Shown one piece after another: positions 12,000 through 22,735 of a stretch of DNA of 64,000 bases. The position numbers were made by a program, and so were the translations under genes. This stretch comes from Ceratothoa steindachneri (lineage: Eukaryota > Arthropoda > Malacostraca > Isopoda > Cymothoidae): positions 144,941,855-145,005,854 of the forward strand of contig OZ018324.1 in NCBI GenBank assembly GCA_963969495.1. The letters are read 5' to 3'. Within the stretch, counting starts at the first letter, position 1, and each line of letters opens with the position of its first letter. A model generated the notes under the pieces. It searched no databases. It was not told where the DNA came from and saw only the letters and a program-made list of their open reading frames with translations.

Positions 12000-12560
12000 T
12001 GTATTTAAGGCACTCTTCGAGCCATCCCCAGGAAAAGCCTTAATTTCGGTCGGCCAGTAGGCTTGTGTGCGTATAACAGCGTACACCTGGTCATACCACG
12101 ACACTTACATAAACTCAACGAATGAGGTGGAGAAATCATACATTTTATGAGACGCCGGCCACGTGCCCGATCCACGTACCACCGAGGTAGATTCTCAGGC
12201 TGCAGCGGTCCATAAAAAAGATATTTCAATGGGAAAGTGATCACTACCTTGGAGATTATCGACCACCTCCTGCTGTGCGTTCGGATAGCACAAAAGTAGA
12301 TGGAGAAGAAATGAAGTGGCTGTCAGATAATTATAAATTTAATCATCCACATTTAGGAGACATATCTCCAGCTCTTTGATCAGGTCTGATAGGACCTGGC
12401 CCCTTGATTGATTGTGTAGCCCCCCTTAGATGGTGCGCACCGATCAGCTCTCCGAGAATGAGAAAGTGTCTCGGTAACCGTGACACAACGTGGCGGAGGT
12501 CCGCTCCATCGAGGTCATCTGACGGTGTGATTTATATACACTGAAATATTAGTATATCTC
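12000..12560 (-). pseudogene. LINE A, apurinic-like endonuclease C-terminus (decayed)
   Basis: On the - strand an IGAHHLRGATQSIKG-like block (about 12400-12450) resembles the NAH motif of the LINE endonuclease. About 60 codons later LQGSDHFPIEISFL (about 12220-12265) matches the terminal SDH motif, followed by an ENLPRWYVDRA linker. Two frameshifts are needed to read it through. Order and strand fit with the RT domain at 10305-10930. The N-terminal half of the endonuclease and any ORF1 are not visible upstream. Confidence 0.6.
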
Positions 12561-12902
12561 CTATCAAGGTGTGACTACACTAGCACTGCATGAAAGGAGG
12601 GGAGAGGTGAGATAAGTGAGGGGGATGATAGAGGTAGATAGCATGAGAGGGTTTTTTTAATGTTGGGAGGGATGAGGGTTTTGGGAAAAGTGGGGGTTTG
12701 TGTGTGTGTATTGGAGTTGCCATGATACTCACTGATCTTTTTCTTCTGGTGTTCTTCTTTTTCTATTCTTCTAATTTATTTGAGTTTAATCTGCATTAGT
12801 TACGTCTAAGTCTTTCTCCTATTTCGTCTTTAGTTTATACGTTGTGATTTATGAGTTTGCTCCGGTTACCTTTACGGCAATGTACTTCTAATTCATTTTC
12901 AA
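12561..12902. other. No gene seen
   Basis: A G-rich segment (12590-12720) followed by T-rich sequence separates LINE A from the 3' end of LINE B. No motifs were recognised. Confidence 0.5.
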
Positions 12903-13121
12903 ATTCGATTTGCTTCCTGTACGTATGTGTACATTCATAGTCTGTTTATACTTTAGGTTGTTTCTATTTCTTTATTTAGTTTTATTCAATTCCGTTGTTA
13001 TTTGTTTTCAGGCATTCACGCCTTTGTATTAGGTTTTGCTTGTTTATTCTTTATTATTGTATTTGTTGCTTTATGCGATTATAATTGGACCTTCCTCTTG
13101 CCGTAGGCGAAACCTACTGCT
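12903..13121 (-). repeat. 219-bp direct repeat, copy A: LINE B 3' terminus
   Basis: This segment is 217/219 identical to 16061-16279. On the - strand it carries the last dozen or so codons of the LINE B polyprotein (ending GKRKVQL and a stop) plus the 3' untranslated tail. The match stops abruptly at 12903, which marks the element's 3' end. No poly(A) is seen. Confidence 0.85.
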
Positions 13122-14340
13122 GGGAAGGCTTGGCGATCATAATTTTTGTTCTCTATATTAAGTGTTCTACTCGTCTCTACACATTTTTCTTTTATCTTTT
13201 GCCAGATTTCTTTAGCCCGTTTTTCAATGATTTTATTAATTGGGTCTAAACCGGTCGTATCGATTATTTCACTAAACCTTTTCCTTTCTCTTCGCCTGGT
13301 GTTTGTCATTATGTTGGCCGCTTAGTTCTGTGCTCCCTGTAGCTTTTTTTGTTGGATTTTGTTGCAGTGTGAATAGTAATCGGGGGATACACCGACAACG
13401 ACCCACAAATGCTTTGTAGAGAGTCTTTTTTCTATTTTTTGCTCGAGGTCTTTTACGGTGAACAATAGCCTCAGTCCCATTTTGGCTTTAGTGATTCTCT
13501 CTTTTATATGTGCGTGGTAGTCTCTTTTCCCCAGCACTTTTCCTTCTGATGTGTATCCGTATTCTATTTACGTATATTTTTATTCTATCATTTTTTAATC
13601 TCATTATTGCGATTATTTTGAATTTATTTACGTTAGTTTTTATTTTCCATCTTTCAAATTCATTTACGTTCCTTATTTCGCGCTCTGATGTTCTGGTTTG
13701 CCATCTGGGAATGGGAAGCGTGTGGAGATCACCTGAATGATATCATCAGCCTATTGTATATTCATACGGCCCGGTGTTTTCGGAGGCGGCATGTCTGCCG
13801 TATAAATTGAGTATAAGGTGGGGCTAATTTACCCTCCTTGAGGGATTTTAGTTTTCAGTTAGAATATGTGTCCTTCGTAATCTTCAATGCTGATGAATGC
13901 CTCCCTGTTTGTTATATAGTCAGCCAGGATTTTCTCCATCCGGATGCCGAGATGGAGTTGAAGGAGTTTGTGTTTCAGCCATTCAACCCACACCTTCTCG
14001 ACATCCCGGAGTGCCACGTCCACATATCCTTTTTCAGATTTAGCCTGCGCGATCTCCTGTTATAATGGCAAGCGCCATGGTCGAATCTCTGTTTTTTCAG
14101 AAACCGTACTGGTGTTTTTGTACTTTCCAGCCGCTTCTCAGATGTTTGACCAGTCTCTTGTTCAATATTTTTTCGAATACCTTTCCCAGAAAATTACGGA
14201 GCAATATTGGTCTATAACTGGATACCAAATTCGGTGTTTTTCCTGGTTTGGGGACGAAAACCATCTTCGCTACCTTGAACTTTTGGGGGAAGGCTCCGAT
14301 AATGAGGAATGCATTAAATATTTCAGTAATATATTTTAGT
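13079..14340 (-). pseudogene. LINE B (Jockey-type), reverse transcriptase and C-terminal tail
   Basis: On the - strand the RT blocks appear in order: a finger region (about 14100-14340), DVALRDVEKVWVEW near 14000 (the AFDK part of the catalytic motif is missing), a KTKIPQGGxISPTLYSIYTA block near 13800-13850, and an ADDIIQVI block near 13735 (YADD-type catalytic motif with a stop just before it). KRDYHAHIKERITKAKMGL (13322-13537) is the thumb, and IDTTGLDPINKIIEKRAKEI (13079-13309) is the C-terminal tail typical of Jockey-group elements. Several in-frame stops and one frameshift make it non-functional. Confidence 0.8.
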
Positions 14341-14655
14341 ATTTTGGCGGGGAATTTCTCATAATTGCATTTTGTAAGTCCGGTTTTTCCGGGAATTTTT
14401 GTTTGAAGAAGCTAATTGTACTTTTTATTTCCTCTAGTGTAATTGTCGCTGCTACACCTGCGTGTTCGTTCGCGCGAACATCGACTCTTCTTAGTCGTGT
14501 TAGCCTATCTCTGTTTGTCCTTAGGCTTTCGTTAACTATTTCTTCTGTTTCTCTATCAAATCTTTCATTATCATCTTCCTCTATGGTGTAAACCTTTCTC
14601 CAGTGCTCTATATTTCTCTTCTATTTCTGTGCTGCTCTTTTATATATTCATTTTG

Positions 14656-15201
14656 TTAGTTTTGTATCTTTATCGGATTTCTCGGTGGACTTCCTATTAT
14701 TATTTTAATCATTCTACAAACCTCGTATGGGTTATCGATGGTCTCTAATTTACTTGTAAATTCTTTCCATTTTTCTTCCTGTTGTTCTTTTATCAAAAAG
14801 ATCATTTCTCTTTTCGATTTTTTTAATTCTCTACTCCTTTGCTCGTTTGTTCCGTAGTCTTTTATTTTAGTATATTTTTCCTTAATTCTCCTTGCTTTTC
14901 TCATCATCTCTTCCGTCCATTTTGGGTGTGGAAGAGTTTTGTATCTTATTTTTGGTACGCTTACTTCATCAGCTTGTTCTATGTTTTCAATTAATTCTTT
15001 GGTTATTTCTTCCAATTCTTCGGAGCTTCTTCCGTTTAAGTCTGGTTGTGTATATCCTTCCAACACTGTTTTGTAGGTCTCCCAATTCGCCACCCTGTAG
15101 GATTTACGGGGCCTGATTGGGACCTGTATTGGATTCTGGTTAATAGTTACCAGAATTCCAATATGATAATTACCGGATATGGGAATTGGTTCCATGTACA
15201 T
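14656..15201 (-). pseudogene. LINE B, endonuclease-RT linker region
   Basis: An open stretch of 181 codons without a stop begins MYMEPIPISGNYHIGI. It includes NWETYKTVLEGY, a WETYK-type motif usual just after the endonuclease in Jockey elements, and a charged helical region (KARRIKEKYTKIKDYG; KREMIFLIKEQQEEKWKEF) before the RT fingers. It has the same strand and order as the EN fragment at 15297-15758 and the RT at 13079-14340. A stop or frameshift separates each part. Confidence 0.75.
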
Positions 15202-15296
15202 GTTATAAGGAAAGTTTTCGGTAGTCAGTGCGATATCTGGCTTTGTGGATGCTCTTCTGGAAATACTCTGGGCCTACTCTTTTGAGTATATTCCGC

Positions 15297-15758
15297 TCAA
15301 TCCGTATTTCCAGATTTCGTCCTGCTTTTTTTATGTGCGCTATCCCGATTCAGGTATTCTTGCATTAAGCTCCCCCAGTAATATAGATGGGTTATTCTTA
15401 TGAATAGCTCCATTACTGAGTGGACCGGAATGTACAAGCGGTGGGGTGGTTGATAAGCCGCTATTAGAGTCACAGCTACGTAGGCCTCGTCTACTTCCCC
15501 TTCTTGTGTATATCGTAAATTTCTTTTCATCGCGATGGCTGTCCCATCGTACATTTCTCCAGTAGGGTTTTTCTTTATCATGTGGTAGTTAAATATTTTC
15601 ATTGTCTCCTCATCTGTTACTCTGTGCTCGGAGATGGTAATGATGTCAGGATCTATTTGCCTAAATATATTTCCATACTGTATTGATTTATTTCTCCATC
15701 CGTCGGTGGTGAGATGTAATATTTTTAGTATTTTTAGTTTTGTTATCGTGTTGCCCAT
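15297..15758 (-). pseudogene. LINE B, endonuclease N-terminus
   Basis: A 153-codon frame starts MGNTITKLKILKILHLTTDG. It has the endonuclease pattern of an N-rich beta strand, then IDPDIITISEHRVTDEETM, corresponding to the catalytic E (usual P-D-I-I-x-I-x-E), then GTAIAMKRNLRYTQ and YVAVTLIAAYQPPHR (the usual YxPP). The frame breaks before the DxN and SDH motifs. In intact elements this domain nicks target DNA to start reverse transcription. Confidence 0.75.
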
Positions 15759-16060
15759 ATTGTCTTATTCTTTTTCGAATCTATTTACTCTTTGTTTTAG
15801 GGTTTTTCCATTTACCATTTGAAATCGTTCGAAGGTATCTTCTTAATTATTTTGACGTCATGTGGGAAGATCGGAGCTTTTGGATTGTTCTTTCTTCATG
15901 TTCCGTTACATAGTTCCATTTGCATGTACCTCTTTCTATACCTTCTTTATTGATTCTTCCATTTTAGTTCCTCCGTCTCACTCTCCGTGTCGGACTGGGT
16001 TTCACTTTCTGTTTGGCTTTTCTTTGTTATCTTGTGGCTCTTCTTTTTCGATTGCTTCAC
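15759..16060 (-). pseudogene. LINE B, ORF1 remnant next to the inserted 3' tail
   Basis: The - strand translation is charged and Lys/Glu-rich in broken frames (for example FERFQMVNGKTLKQRVNRFE just upstream of the endonuclease), consistent with the end of an ORF1 (Gag-like) protein. It abuts the 219-bp repeat at 16061. Confidence 0.4.
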
Positions 16061-16279
16061 ATTCGATTTGCTTCCTGTACGTATGTGTACATTCATAGTC
16101 TGTTTATACTTTAGGTTGTTTCTATTTCTTTATTTAGTTTTATTCAATTCCGTTGTTATTTGTTTTCAGGCATTCACGCCTTTGTATTAGGTTTTGCTTG
16201 TTTATTCTTTATTATTGTATTTGTTGCTTTATGCGATTATAATTGGACCTTCCTTTTGCCGCAGGCGAAACCTACTGCT
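16061..16279 (-). repeat. 219-bp direct repeat, copy B: a second LINE B 3' terminus
   Basis: It differs from 12903-13121 at two positions only, and the two lie 3158 bp apart in the same orientation. It holds the C-terminal codons and 3' tail of LINE B in front of an EN-RT unit. The flanks differ, so the end at 16061 is a true element boundary. Confidence 0.85.
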
Positions 16280-16700
16280 TGTTCATTATCTGATTTATCT
16301 GTTTCTTTTCCTTCTTAATTGGAATCTCCAGTCTCATTTGCTGATTCTTTATCAATCCATTGTGGCTCCTATCTCCAGCATATCCTTGACTTGGAGGGTT
16401 CTGCTGCGACCCCATAGATGAGAGCTGATGTGGGATTTGGTGGGAATCACATTTCTCTGATTAAATTTGTCTCAAGCAGAAGATTTAATGTATCTGAGAA
16501 AGTTCCTGGTTGTTCTATATTTTGTACGTGGGTCAACATTATATAGGCGAGTATGTCTAAGCCTGTTCCCTCATTTTTGTTAATATTTATCTTGGATTCT
16601 TGGGCCTCTTTGATCTCCTTGACCATAGCCTTCGCTACACTCGCGTATGTTTGGTTCATTTTCGTTTCTTTCTCGTTGTCGAGGAATAGGCCGAGGGGTG
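16280..16700 (-). pseudogene. LINE B upstream copy, ORF1 fragment
   Basis: On the - strand, 16447-16659 opens MNQTYASVAKAMVKEIKEAQ and continues through a short acidic/polar region to ETNLIREM and a stop. A following Q/N-rich part (16280-16420) runs in a broken frame straight into the 219-bp 3' tail. The SYASVAK-type start is common in ORF1 proteins of Jockey elements. The upstream copy therefore has ORF1 joined to a 3' end with EN and RT deleted. Confidence 0.5.
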
Positions 16701-16719
16701 GTTGGAGTTTTCCCCGACT

Positions 16720-16721
<2 letters not shown>

Positions 16722-16754
<33 letters not shown>
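16722..16754. repeat. (TA)n microsatellite
   Basis: 33 bp of pure TA. It pairs with the array at 16953-17021 across a 198-bp non-repeat segment. Confidence 0.98.
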
Positions 16755-16756
<2 letters not shown>

Positions 16757-16950
16757 TATTATCCGGAATGCGGAGGGGTCGTCGTACTACTCCTTATACT
16801 TCGTTCGGCCCGTGTCCTGAATGGGTTTATTGACTCAGAGTGCTTAGAGGTTGGCTAGGGAGGGATTGGAATGACCTTTGCCAGCAAGCGACCCAAAGGA
16901 AGTTAGATACACAACAATATGAAAATAAAGTTTTAATGAACACTAAACAA

Positions 16951-16952
<2 letters not shown>

Positions 16953-17021
<69 letters not shown>
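16953..17021. repeat. (TA)n microsatellite
   Basis: 69 bp of pure AT. The long YIYIYI frames across it are artefacts of the repeat. Confidence 0.98.
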
Positions 17022-17023
<2 letters not shown>

Positions 17024-18241
17024 AATAATGTGTTTTGAGAGATAAATTAATAAGTGAATCTTGGATATCTCACTTGGCCTGAAAATTACTATTCACCATA
17101 CAAATCCCTATACACTAGTAATGCTGGTAAGTTCGAGGTGAAGTCAGGGAATGTGAAAGGAAAGGGTTGCCTTGGAACCTGATGTTCGGGTGGCGCTGGT
17201 GAGTGAAGGTGGTGAGATAAGGGGTGGAGATGATGAGGTAGGTTCTCCAGGGACCGACCTGATCCCACAATTCCGTCACGATTTAGCTGGAAGAAGGCGG
17301 TGACGGGAGCTTCTTGTTACAGAGGGCCCCAACCTCGTGAACTCCGAGGAATCTTGGGTCCCTCTGTGAGGGTGGTGTGGGAAGGAGGGGGGCGAAGTGA
17401 CCTATCGACGCGTAGGGTCACGGAGAAAAGCCGAGATGTAAATTTCTCGCTTAGGGAACCAGAGTGAGGCTGTTTGTAGCTTCGGTTCTTACACGTAAGT
17501 ACGAGCAAGGGTCCGCACTGCCTTGCAGACCAACGGGGTAAGGAGCCTCCCTAACTGTGACCGATCTTCTCTCTAAAGATTTGATGCTTCGACAAATTAC
17601 CACTACACCGATAGATGGCAATTCCTGCCCCGCCAGACGCTGTGCAAGCTCTACTACTGAGAGTTAAAAAAATTCGTCTTTTATACTCGAAACTCGGGAG
17701 AGGTTCTCAGGGCGCCGAAAGTAGATTAGATGTCAAGCTACTCTATTTCGTCCTTTATAAATTTCCGGCGACTATCAGAAGCGAAGATGGGCTCCCATTT
17801 ATCGATAAACAGTCCAGGAAGGAACTGGGTGGTTAGCTGAAATGGCCGGCGGTTTCTTCCGGCTGAAGACCAACATATATTGGGCCGGAAGGGAAAGGGT
17901 TGATAAGCGGCCCGCCCGGAAGGGAGGTGGGCAAAACTTGTGAGCATTATGCTATTCTCCTAAATCCCTACCCATCCCGATGGCACATTATTCTGAAGTG
18001 GAACGAGGGATAATGTCACAAGGTATAACCTACTCGCAGTTACAATCTATAGCCAAAATGAGATCCCAGAAAACATACATACGCGAAACACACACAAAAA
18101 ATGAACAATATGAAATGGAACTATTTCGCAACCAGGTCTTAGAAATTACAGTTATAACTAGATATACGTAAAAAAAAATAAATAGAACATACATATATAC
18201 ACAAGTAAACAAAAAAAATAAAAATGGCCGGACAGTTCCGG
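17022..18241. other. GC-richer stretch, no gene recognised
   Basis: 17200-17950 is clearly richer in G and C than its surroundings. It has short frames on both strands (for example 17615-17836 and 17738-17947) without known motifs. It lies just downstream of the gypsy pol on the - strand, where an integrase and LTR would be expected, but neither could be identified. Confidence 0.4.
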
Positions 18242-18682
18242 TTAGTCGCCACAACTAGGTCCTTCGTTTATCGGATTGCGTGATAAATTATTAGCAATGA
18301 CGTCATCCGTTCCTTTTACGTATGATACATTGTACTGGTATTCTGACAATATAAGAGACCATCTCATAAGTCTGCCGTTCTGACTTTTACAATTTTTTAA
18401 GTAGGCTAGTGGCCTATGTTCAGTTTCAACAGTAAAAGGTCTACCAATCAAGTACATCCTGAATTTTTGAATGTCATAAATGATTGCTAAAGCTTCAAGT
18501 TCTATAGTAGCGTATGCTCTTTCGCGAACCAACAGTTTCCGGCTCGCGTATGCTACTGGAAATGGGTTTCCTTCTTCCTCATGTCGTAATAAAACACACC
18601 CAATGCCGAGATTAGAGGCATCAGTTCGAACGCCAATTTTTTTCTGGGGATTGGGCAAACGGAGAATAGGAGCGGAGACCAA
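18242..18682 (-). pseudogene. Ty3/gypsy element, RNase H
   Basis: The 146-codon frame starts after the RT and carries the gypsy RNase H pattern: GVRTDASNLGIGCVLLRHEE (TDAS), PVAYASRKLLVRERAYATIE, ELEALAIIYDIQKFRMYLIG and TVETEHRPLAYL (usually TDHRPL). It ends with YVKGTDDVIANNLSRNP, matching the usual G-x-x-N-x-x-A-D-x-L-S-R. It degrades the RNA strand during reverse transcription. The frame ends at a stop at 18242. An integrase should follow, but no HHCC or DDE region was found below it. Confidence 0.85.
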
Positions 18683-19491
18683 TTTTTACTTTAGCTTGCC
18701 GAAATTCGCAGTCGCAACGGGGTTCCATAGGATGGGGTCTGGTGCAGTCTTTTTAAGAAGGTCATTAACGGGTGACGCTATGGAAGCGAATTGGGGAAAG
18801 AACCGCCGATAGAAGGAGACGGTCCAAGAAACGAACGAAGCTGTTTCTTGGTTTTAGGGAGCGGCATGCCTTTTATTGCCTTAACTTTGTCCTCTTGGAT
18901 GGCTAATTGTCCCTCTCCTACTTTGAACCTTAAGTAGGAGATAGTGCTATGAGCAAAGTGGCACTTGGATGGCTTGATTGTCAATCCGTGGTTCCTAAGC
19001 CGGTTTAGGAGTGGGCGGAGGGATTGAAGGGGCTTCTTCCAGGTGCGTGTGGCAACGTATACGTTGTCAAAGTAGAAAGAGACATTGCTCAACCCATCTA
19101 CAATTTTTCGCATCATCCGGTTATAGTTACTGCAGGTAGTAACCAAACCAAAAGGGAGACGCGTGAATTCCATTAACCCTCTTTTGGTGGGAAATGCGGT
19201 AAACTTCCTCACGGATTTTCGAATTGGGATTTGATAGTAGGCTTTGCACAAGTCTATTTCAAAAATGTACTTGGCCTCCTCAAATAAGTGCAGGTTCTGT
19301 TCGATAAAAGGGATGGGTTTGGCATCGAATACCGTGACAGCTTTTAACTTTCTAAAATCTACGCATATAAGGAAAGATTGATCCCGCTTACGTACCATCA
19401 CTATCGGGGAACAATAATCCGACGAAGAGGGTTCAATTATTCCTAATTTAAGGAGGTTCTCGACTTCTTCGCTCAAGTGTCCTGCAAACAC
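18683..19491 (-). pseudogene. Ty3/gypsy element, reverse transcriptase
   Basis: Canonical gypsy RT in one frame (18778-19491): VENLLKLGIIEPSSSDYCSP (E-x-GIIxPSxSxxxSP), ICVDFRKLKAVTVFDAKPIP, the catalytic FEIDLCKAYYQIPI, FTAFPTKRGLMEFTRLPFGL, and FYFDNVYVATRTW where YxDD is expected. The second catalytic Asp is Asn, so the copy is probably inactive as read. Downstream LNRLRNHGLTIKPSKCHFA and LPKTKKQLRSFLG are the usual connection motifs. A frameshift near 18780 separates it from the RNase H frame. Confidence 0.9.
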
Positions 19492-19502
19492 ACCTTCGTG
19501 TG

Positions 19503-19745
19503 CTATTTGTAAAATCTTCGCACGTAGGCCCTAGGCACACAAAGGGCCTTGAATGGGGAGCCTACTGGATCCGGGAAGTATGAAATAGAAAAACGTCTTC
19601 TATCACATACCTCACTTTTCGGTCTCCACGAACCGATTCTTTCTCTCCTCGTTTTGGCCTTTTCCCATAAGGGTTGGAGGGAAAGGCAGTCCTTAAGGGC
19701 ACTGATGAATTGGGCGTTATTCAGTCCCTCATAATAGGGGTGCAT
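19503..19745 (-). pseudogene. Ty3/gypsy element, protease-RT linker
   Basis: An 80-codon frame between the protease and RT frames on the same strand. It has no recognised motif and ends in a stop 11 bp before the RT frame. Its position suggests the linker of the pol polyprotein. Confidence 0.5.
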
Positions 19746-20140
19746 GGGAGCTTGAGAGACGTGGGTGGGGGGCAGGCATCTCTATCAGACTGAACCCGGG
19801 TGACGAGAGCTTGCGATACAGCAGTTGGGGAGAGCTGCGCGCTCTGGCCCACCAACACTGCACAAAACTTAATCAGGGCAGCTACGACGTCGGTCCATCC
19901 CGTAAAATAGCGGCATTTTACGTGACAACAGACCACTGGGAAATCATAAGGCCTTCCTAAGAAATCATGTACGAAAGCGAATGTCTTATGTTGTGGGTCC
20001 ACGGGGTGAAGCAGCTTGTCCGACACTACTATACACGTACACCCTGTATCTCTCACCAGAGTGGATACTCTACATCCATTAATGGATCCGGACTCGAATT
20101 TGAGCCCACCAGAAGAACTGTTATTAAAAAGAAAGTTCAT
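19721..20140 (-). pseudogene. Ty3/gypsy element, aspartic protease
   Basis: The frame includes NGCRVSTLVRDTGCTCIVVS. The D-T-G triad followed by C-x-x-x-V is the active site of retroviral-type proteases, as expected before a gypsy RT. About 100 codons later the frame becomes Ser/Thr/Pro-rich and stops. It probably starts within the preceding Gag tail rather than at its first Met. Confidence 0.7.
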
Positions 20141-20343
20141 CTGGTTCTCTTGAGAGGTCGACGAAGATGGCAGAGGCGCAGGCGCGGTAGGCTGTTCGGC
20201 AGCGAGAGTTGCGGAGACTTGGTGGACCTGTTGTCAAGCGGCAAAGCGAAAGCGGAAGTTTTGTGGACACTGGTCTCATTTGCAGCTGGGTTTTTGTCCC
20301 AGGGGCTACACCACCCAACTTCTTGAGATTCAAAAGTCATCAA
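20141..20343 (-). pseudogene. Ty3/gypsy element, possible Gag end
   Basis: Short - strand frames lie directly upstream of the protease. A WCSPWDKNPAANETSVHK stretch sits where the Cys/His nucleocapsid region of gypsy Gag would be. This is suggestive only. The rest of Gag and the 5' LTR are not visible. Confidence 0.3.
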
Positions 20344-21965
20344 GTAAAGATCCGAAAGAAAAGGGGGGAATGTAGGTAGGGTGAAACTAGTGGTCCTGCA
20401 AACTGTGTGGCAGGAATACTAAACATGGGAGGGGGGATACACTGGAGCCGACTGACCATATCAGAGGGTGCTTAATTGTGGGCACTCGGGCCGAAAGAAC
20501 GTGCAGCTCAACCAAGTACAAGGTGTACATAGTAGTCTACAAAATGTAGACCCCCGGTGGGAGAGCTGCATGGGAATTTGCTAGACCAGGAAAGAGAAAG
20601 TGTAATTCAAATGTTTTAATGATGATGTTGGATATGCAGTAGGCAATTCATATTTCAGATCACAATGTATAAAGGTATGGAACTAAAGTGGATGCAATGT
20701 TAGTGCTGTGAAATTTAAAAAAAAATGCAAATATTACTGTTTTAAATGACAGAGAGGCTGAAATACATAAAGTACTGGTGATTGTCAAATAGGATAGCTT
20801 GGGTGGTAGTGTTACTACTAAATAGAAGAACTAGAAGGGAATAGGTTTGCTGAGTGACGTGGGTAACGTCAGGCGAGGATCCAGGGGGACTAGTGGGCTG
20901 AAGCCCCCTAAAATTTCAGACACATTTATGCTTAGAAAGAGTTATGTAATAATATAGAATATATATAAAAACAGGGGTTTTTTAAACCGTTGCAATGGAA
21001 TGTATCTTATAGATGGCCAGAGTAGGCATACAATGGGTCATTAATATTTGGGTTTATTATAACCTCTATTAGATTTTGAGTGTCTTTACAATAAAAAGAA
21101 AGGCATATTTCTCACCTGGAACAATCTGCAAGGTTTCATTTCGTATTTTTCGAGCTTAACCGGTTAAAACCATTGAAAAATAATACCATTAAAAACTGGT
21201 TTCGAAATTTTCGATTATTTTTCACTTCTAGTTTAGAGAGGACAACTGTTAAGCCAAGCCTAACCTAAGGCCACCTCACAAGCTATATAAAGTATTCGAC
21301 ATCAAGATCGTATTTAATACAGATAAAATGTATCGGTTGTCATGGCATTACCTTTTTGCTCTTAGAAGATGTGAAATTATTTTAATTATACGAGAAGCCA
21401 CACTTGACGGGTCACTTTAACTTTTTTACCGTATTCAGTGGAAAGCGATATGTTAAACTAATTTCAGATGGGAACTAACCTGTTAAATTCATCGTTTTGG
21501 ATTCATTTACTAACAACGGATGTTGGTGGAAGTGTCAAAATAGTCTAGCCTAAAAAAGAAACAAACATATTAGGGTAATTTTGACTTGTTATCATAGTTT
21601 TTTTTGCAATTAGGCACTACCTGTGTAAGCTATTCTTTTTCTCTTGAGTCGACACAAACCCAGTTTTACATTAATAATATTAAACAAATAAAGAAAGGTT
21701 TTACTGATAAAACAACCGCTTTTAATTTCTTAAAATCTGCTCTTTTGTATCGTTTTGCATCTAAAGTCGATGACGTCACAATTTGGTGAATAGGCCTTTT
21801 CGTCGAGTTGGCCAAGGTCGAACTCCACCTTCCTTGAAAACAAAGACAAGTTCGGAGATTTGAGGGGCTTCTCTCCTTCTTGAAACTAGTTTCTTTAAAT
21901 TTAACACATTGGATCAATTTGTTATCCAAAAATAATTTCAAGGTTTTTATTAATTATGAATTGTA
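20344..21965. other. No gene recognised
   Basis: No domain-bearing frames. A purine run, AAAGAAAAGGGGGGAA, at about 20357-20372 is followed by TGTAGG. The segment GGCTGAAGCCCCCTAAAATT near 20908-20927 resembles the G/C-rich ends of some DNA transposons. Neither could be tied to an element. Confidence 0.4.
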
Positions 21966-22204
21966 AACCCCTTTCTAAAACAAAATTGTGAACGGTTATC
22001 TCTATATTTGGAAACAAAAAGACCAGTTCCAAAAGACTTTCCAAAGCCAAATTGTGAGCAGTTATCTCTAAATGTATATAAAACAAAAACATTTCCAAAA
22101 GACTCCAAAACAAAATTCTGAACGGTTATCTCTATATTTAAAAACAAAAAGACCATTTCCAAAAGACCCCCCCACCCAAAAAAAATTAATTGTGAAACGG
22201 TTAT
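21966..22204. repeat. ~64-bp minisatellite, left part
   Basis: Three to four tandem units share AAATTGTGAACGGTTATCTC, then an A/T tract, then AACAAAAAGACCATTTCCAAAAGAC. The array resumes at 22634-22735, so the AT-rich repeat at 22205-22633 lies inside it. Confidence 0.8.
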
Positions 22205-22633
22205 CTCTAACTCTATAATTTAGGAAGAGGATTTTTTTGACTATTTGAATATTAACATCTTAATTTGATTATTACTTATCTTTTTTTATCAAAGTTATTT
22301 CTAATAATTATTTTATAATATTAAAAAACAAAATGGTGAAGTTCAGAAATAAATGAAAGTATCGAAATTTTGTGAATTTTTGAAAACCCAAAGAATTACA
22401 AATGGTGAAGTTCAGAAAGTTTATTTTAATATTTCTTCTTCTTCTTCTTCTTCTTCTTCTTCTTCTTCTTCTATAACTCTATATTTTAGCAACGTGATAT
22501 TTTGAAAGGGGGGAAATTTAGTTTAGAGTTCCTTTTTAAAATTATTATAATTTGCGAAGTTCAGAAAATTTATAAAAATTTAACGATGGCTGCTTTTTTT
22601 AAGATTTTAAATTTTAATCTTAGTAGTGAAGCC
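22205..22633 (+). repeat. AT-rich interspersed repeat, copy 2
   Basis: It matches 59715-60115 along its length and the reverse complement of 155-540. It starts CTAACTCTATAATTTAGG, has three GAAGTTCAG motifs, and ends TTAGTAGTGAAGCC. A (CTT)n run at 22436-22470 is expanded here relative to the other copies. It interrupts the 64-bp minisatellite. Confidence 0.85.
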
Positions 22634-22735
22634 ATTACCTGGTCTGTATATTTAAAAACAAAAAGATCATTTCCGAAAAACTTTCCAAATCAAATTGTGA
22701 ACGGTTATCTCTATATTTAAAAACAAAAAGAACAT
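22634..22735. repeat. ~64-bp minisatellite, right part
   Basis: One and a half further units (AAATTGTGAACGGTTATCTC, AAAAACAAAAAG) continue the array at 21966-22204. Confidence 0.8.

Noticed and set aside
20357..20380. Polypurine tract followed by TG as an LTR boundary
   Set aside because: It would serve a + strand element, but the adjacent gypsy pol is on the - strand, and no matching second LTR was found.
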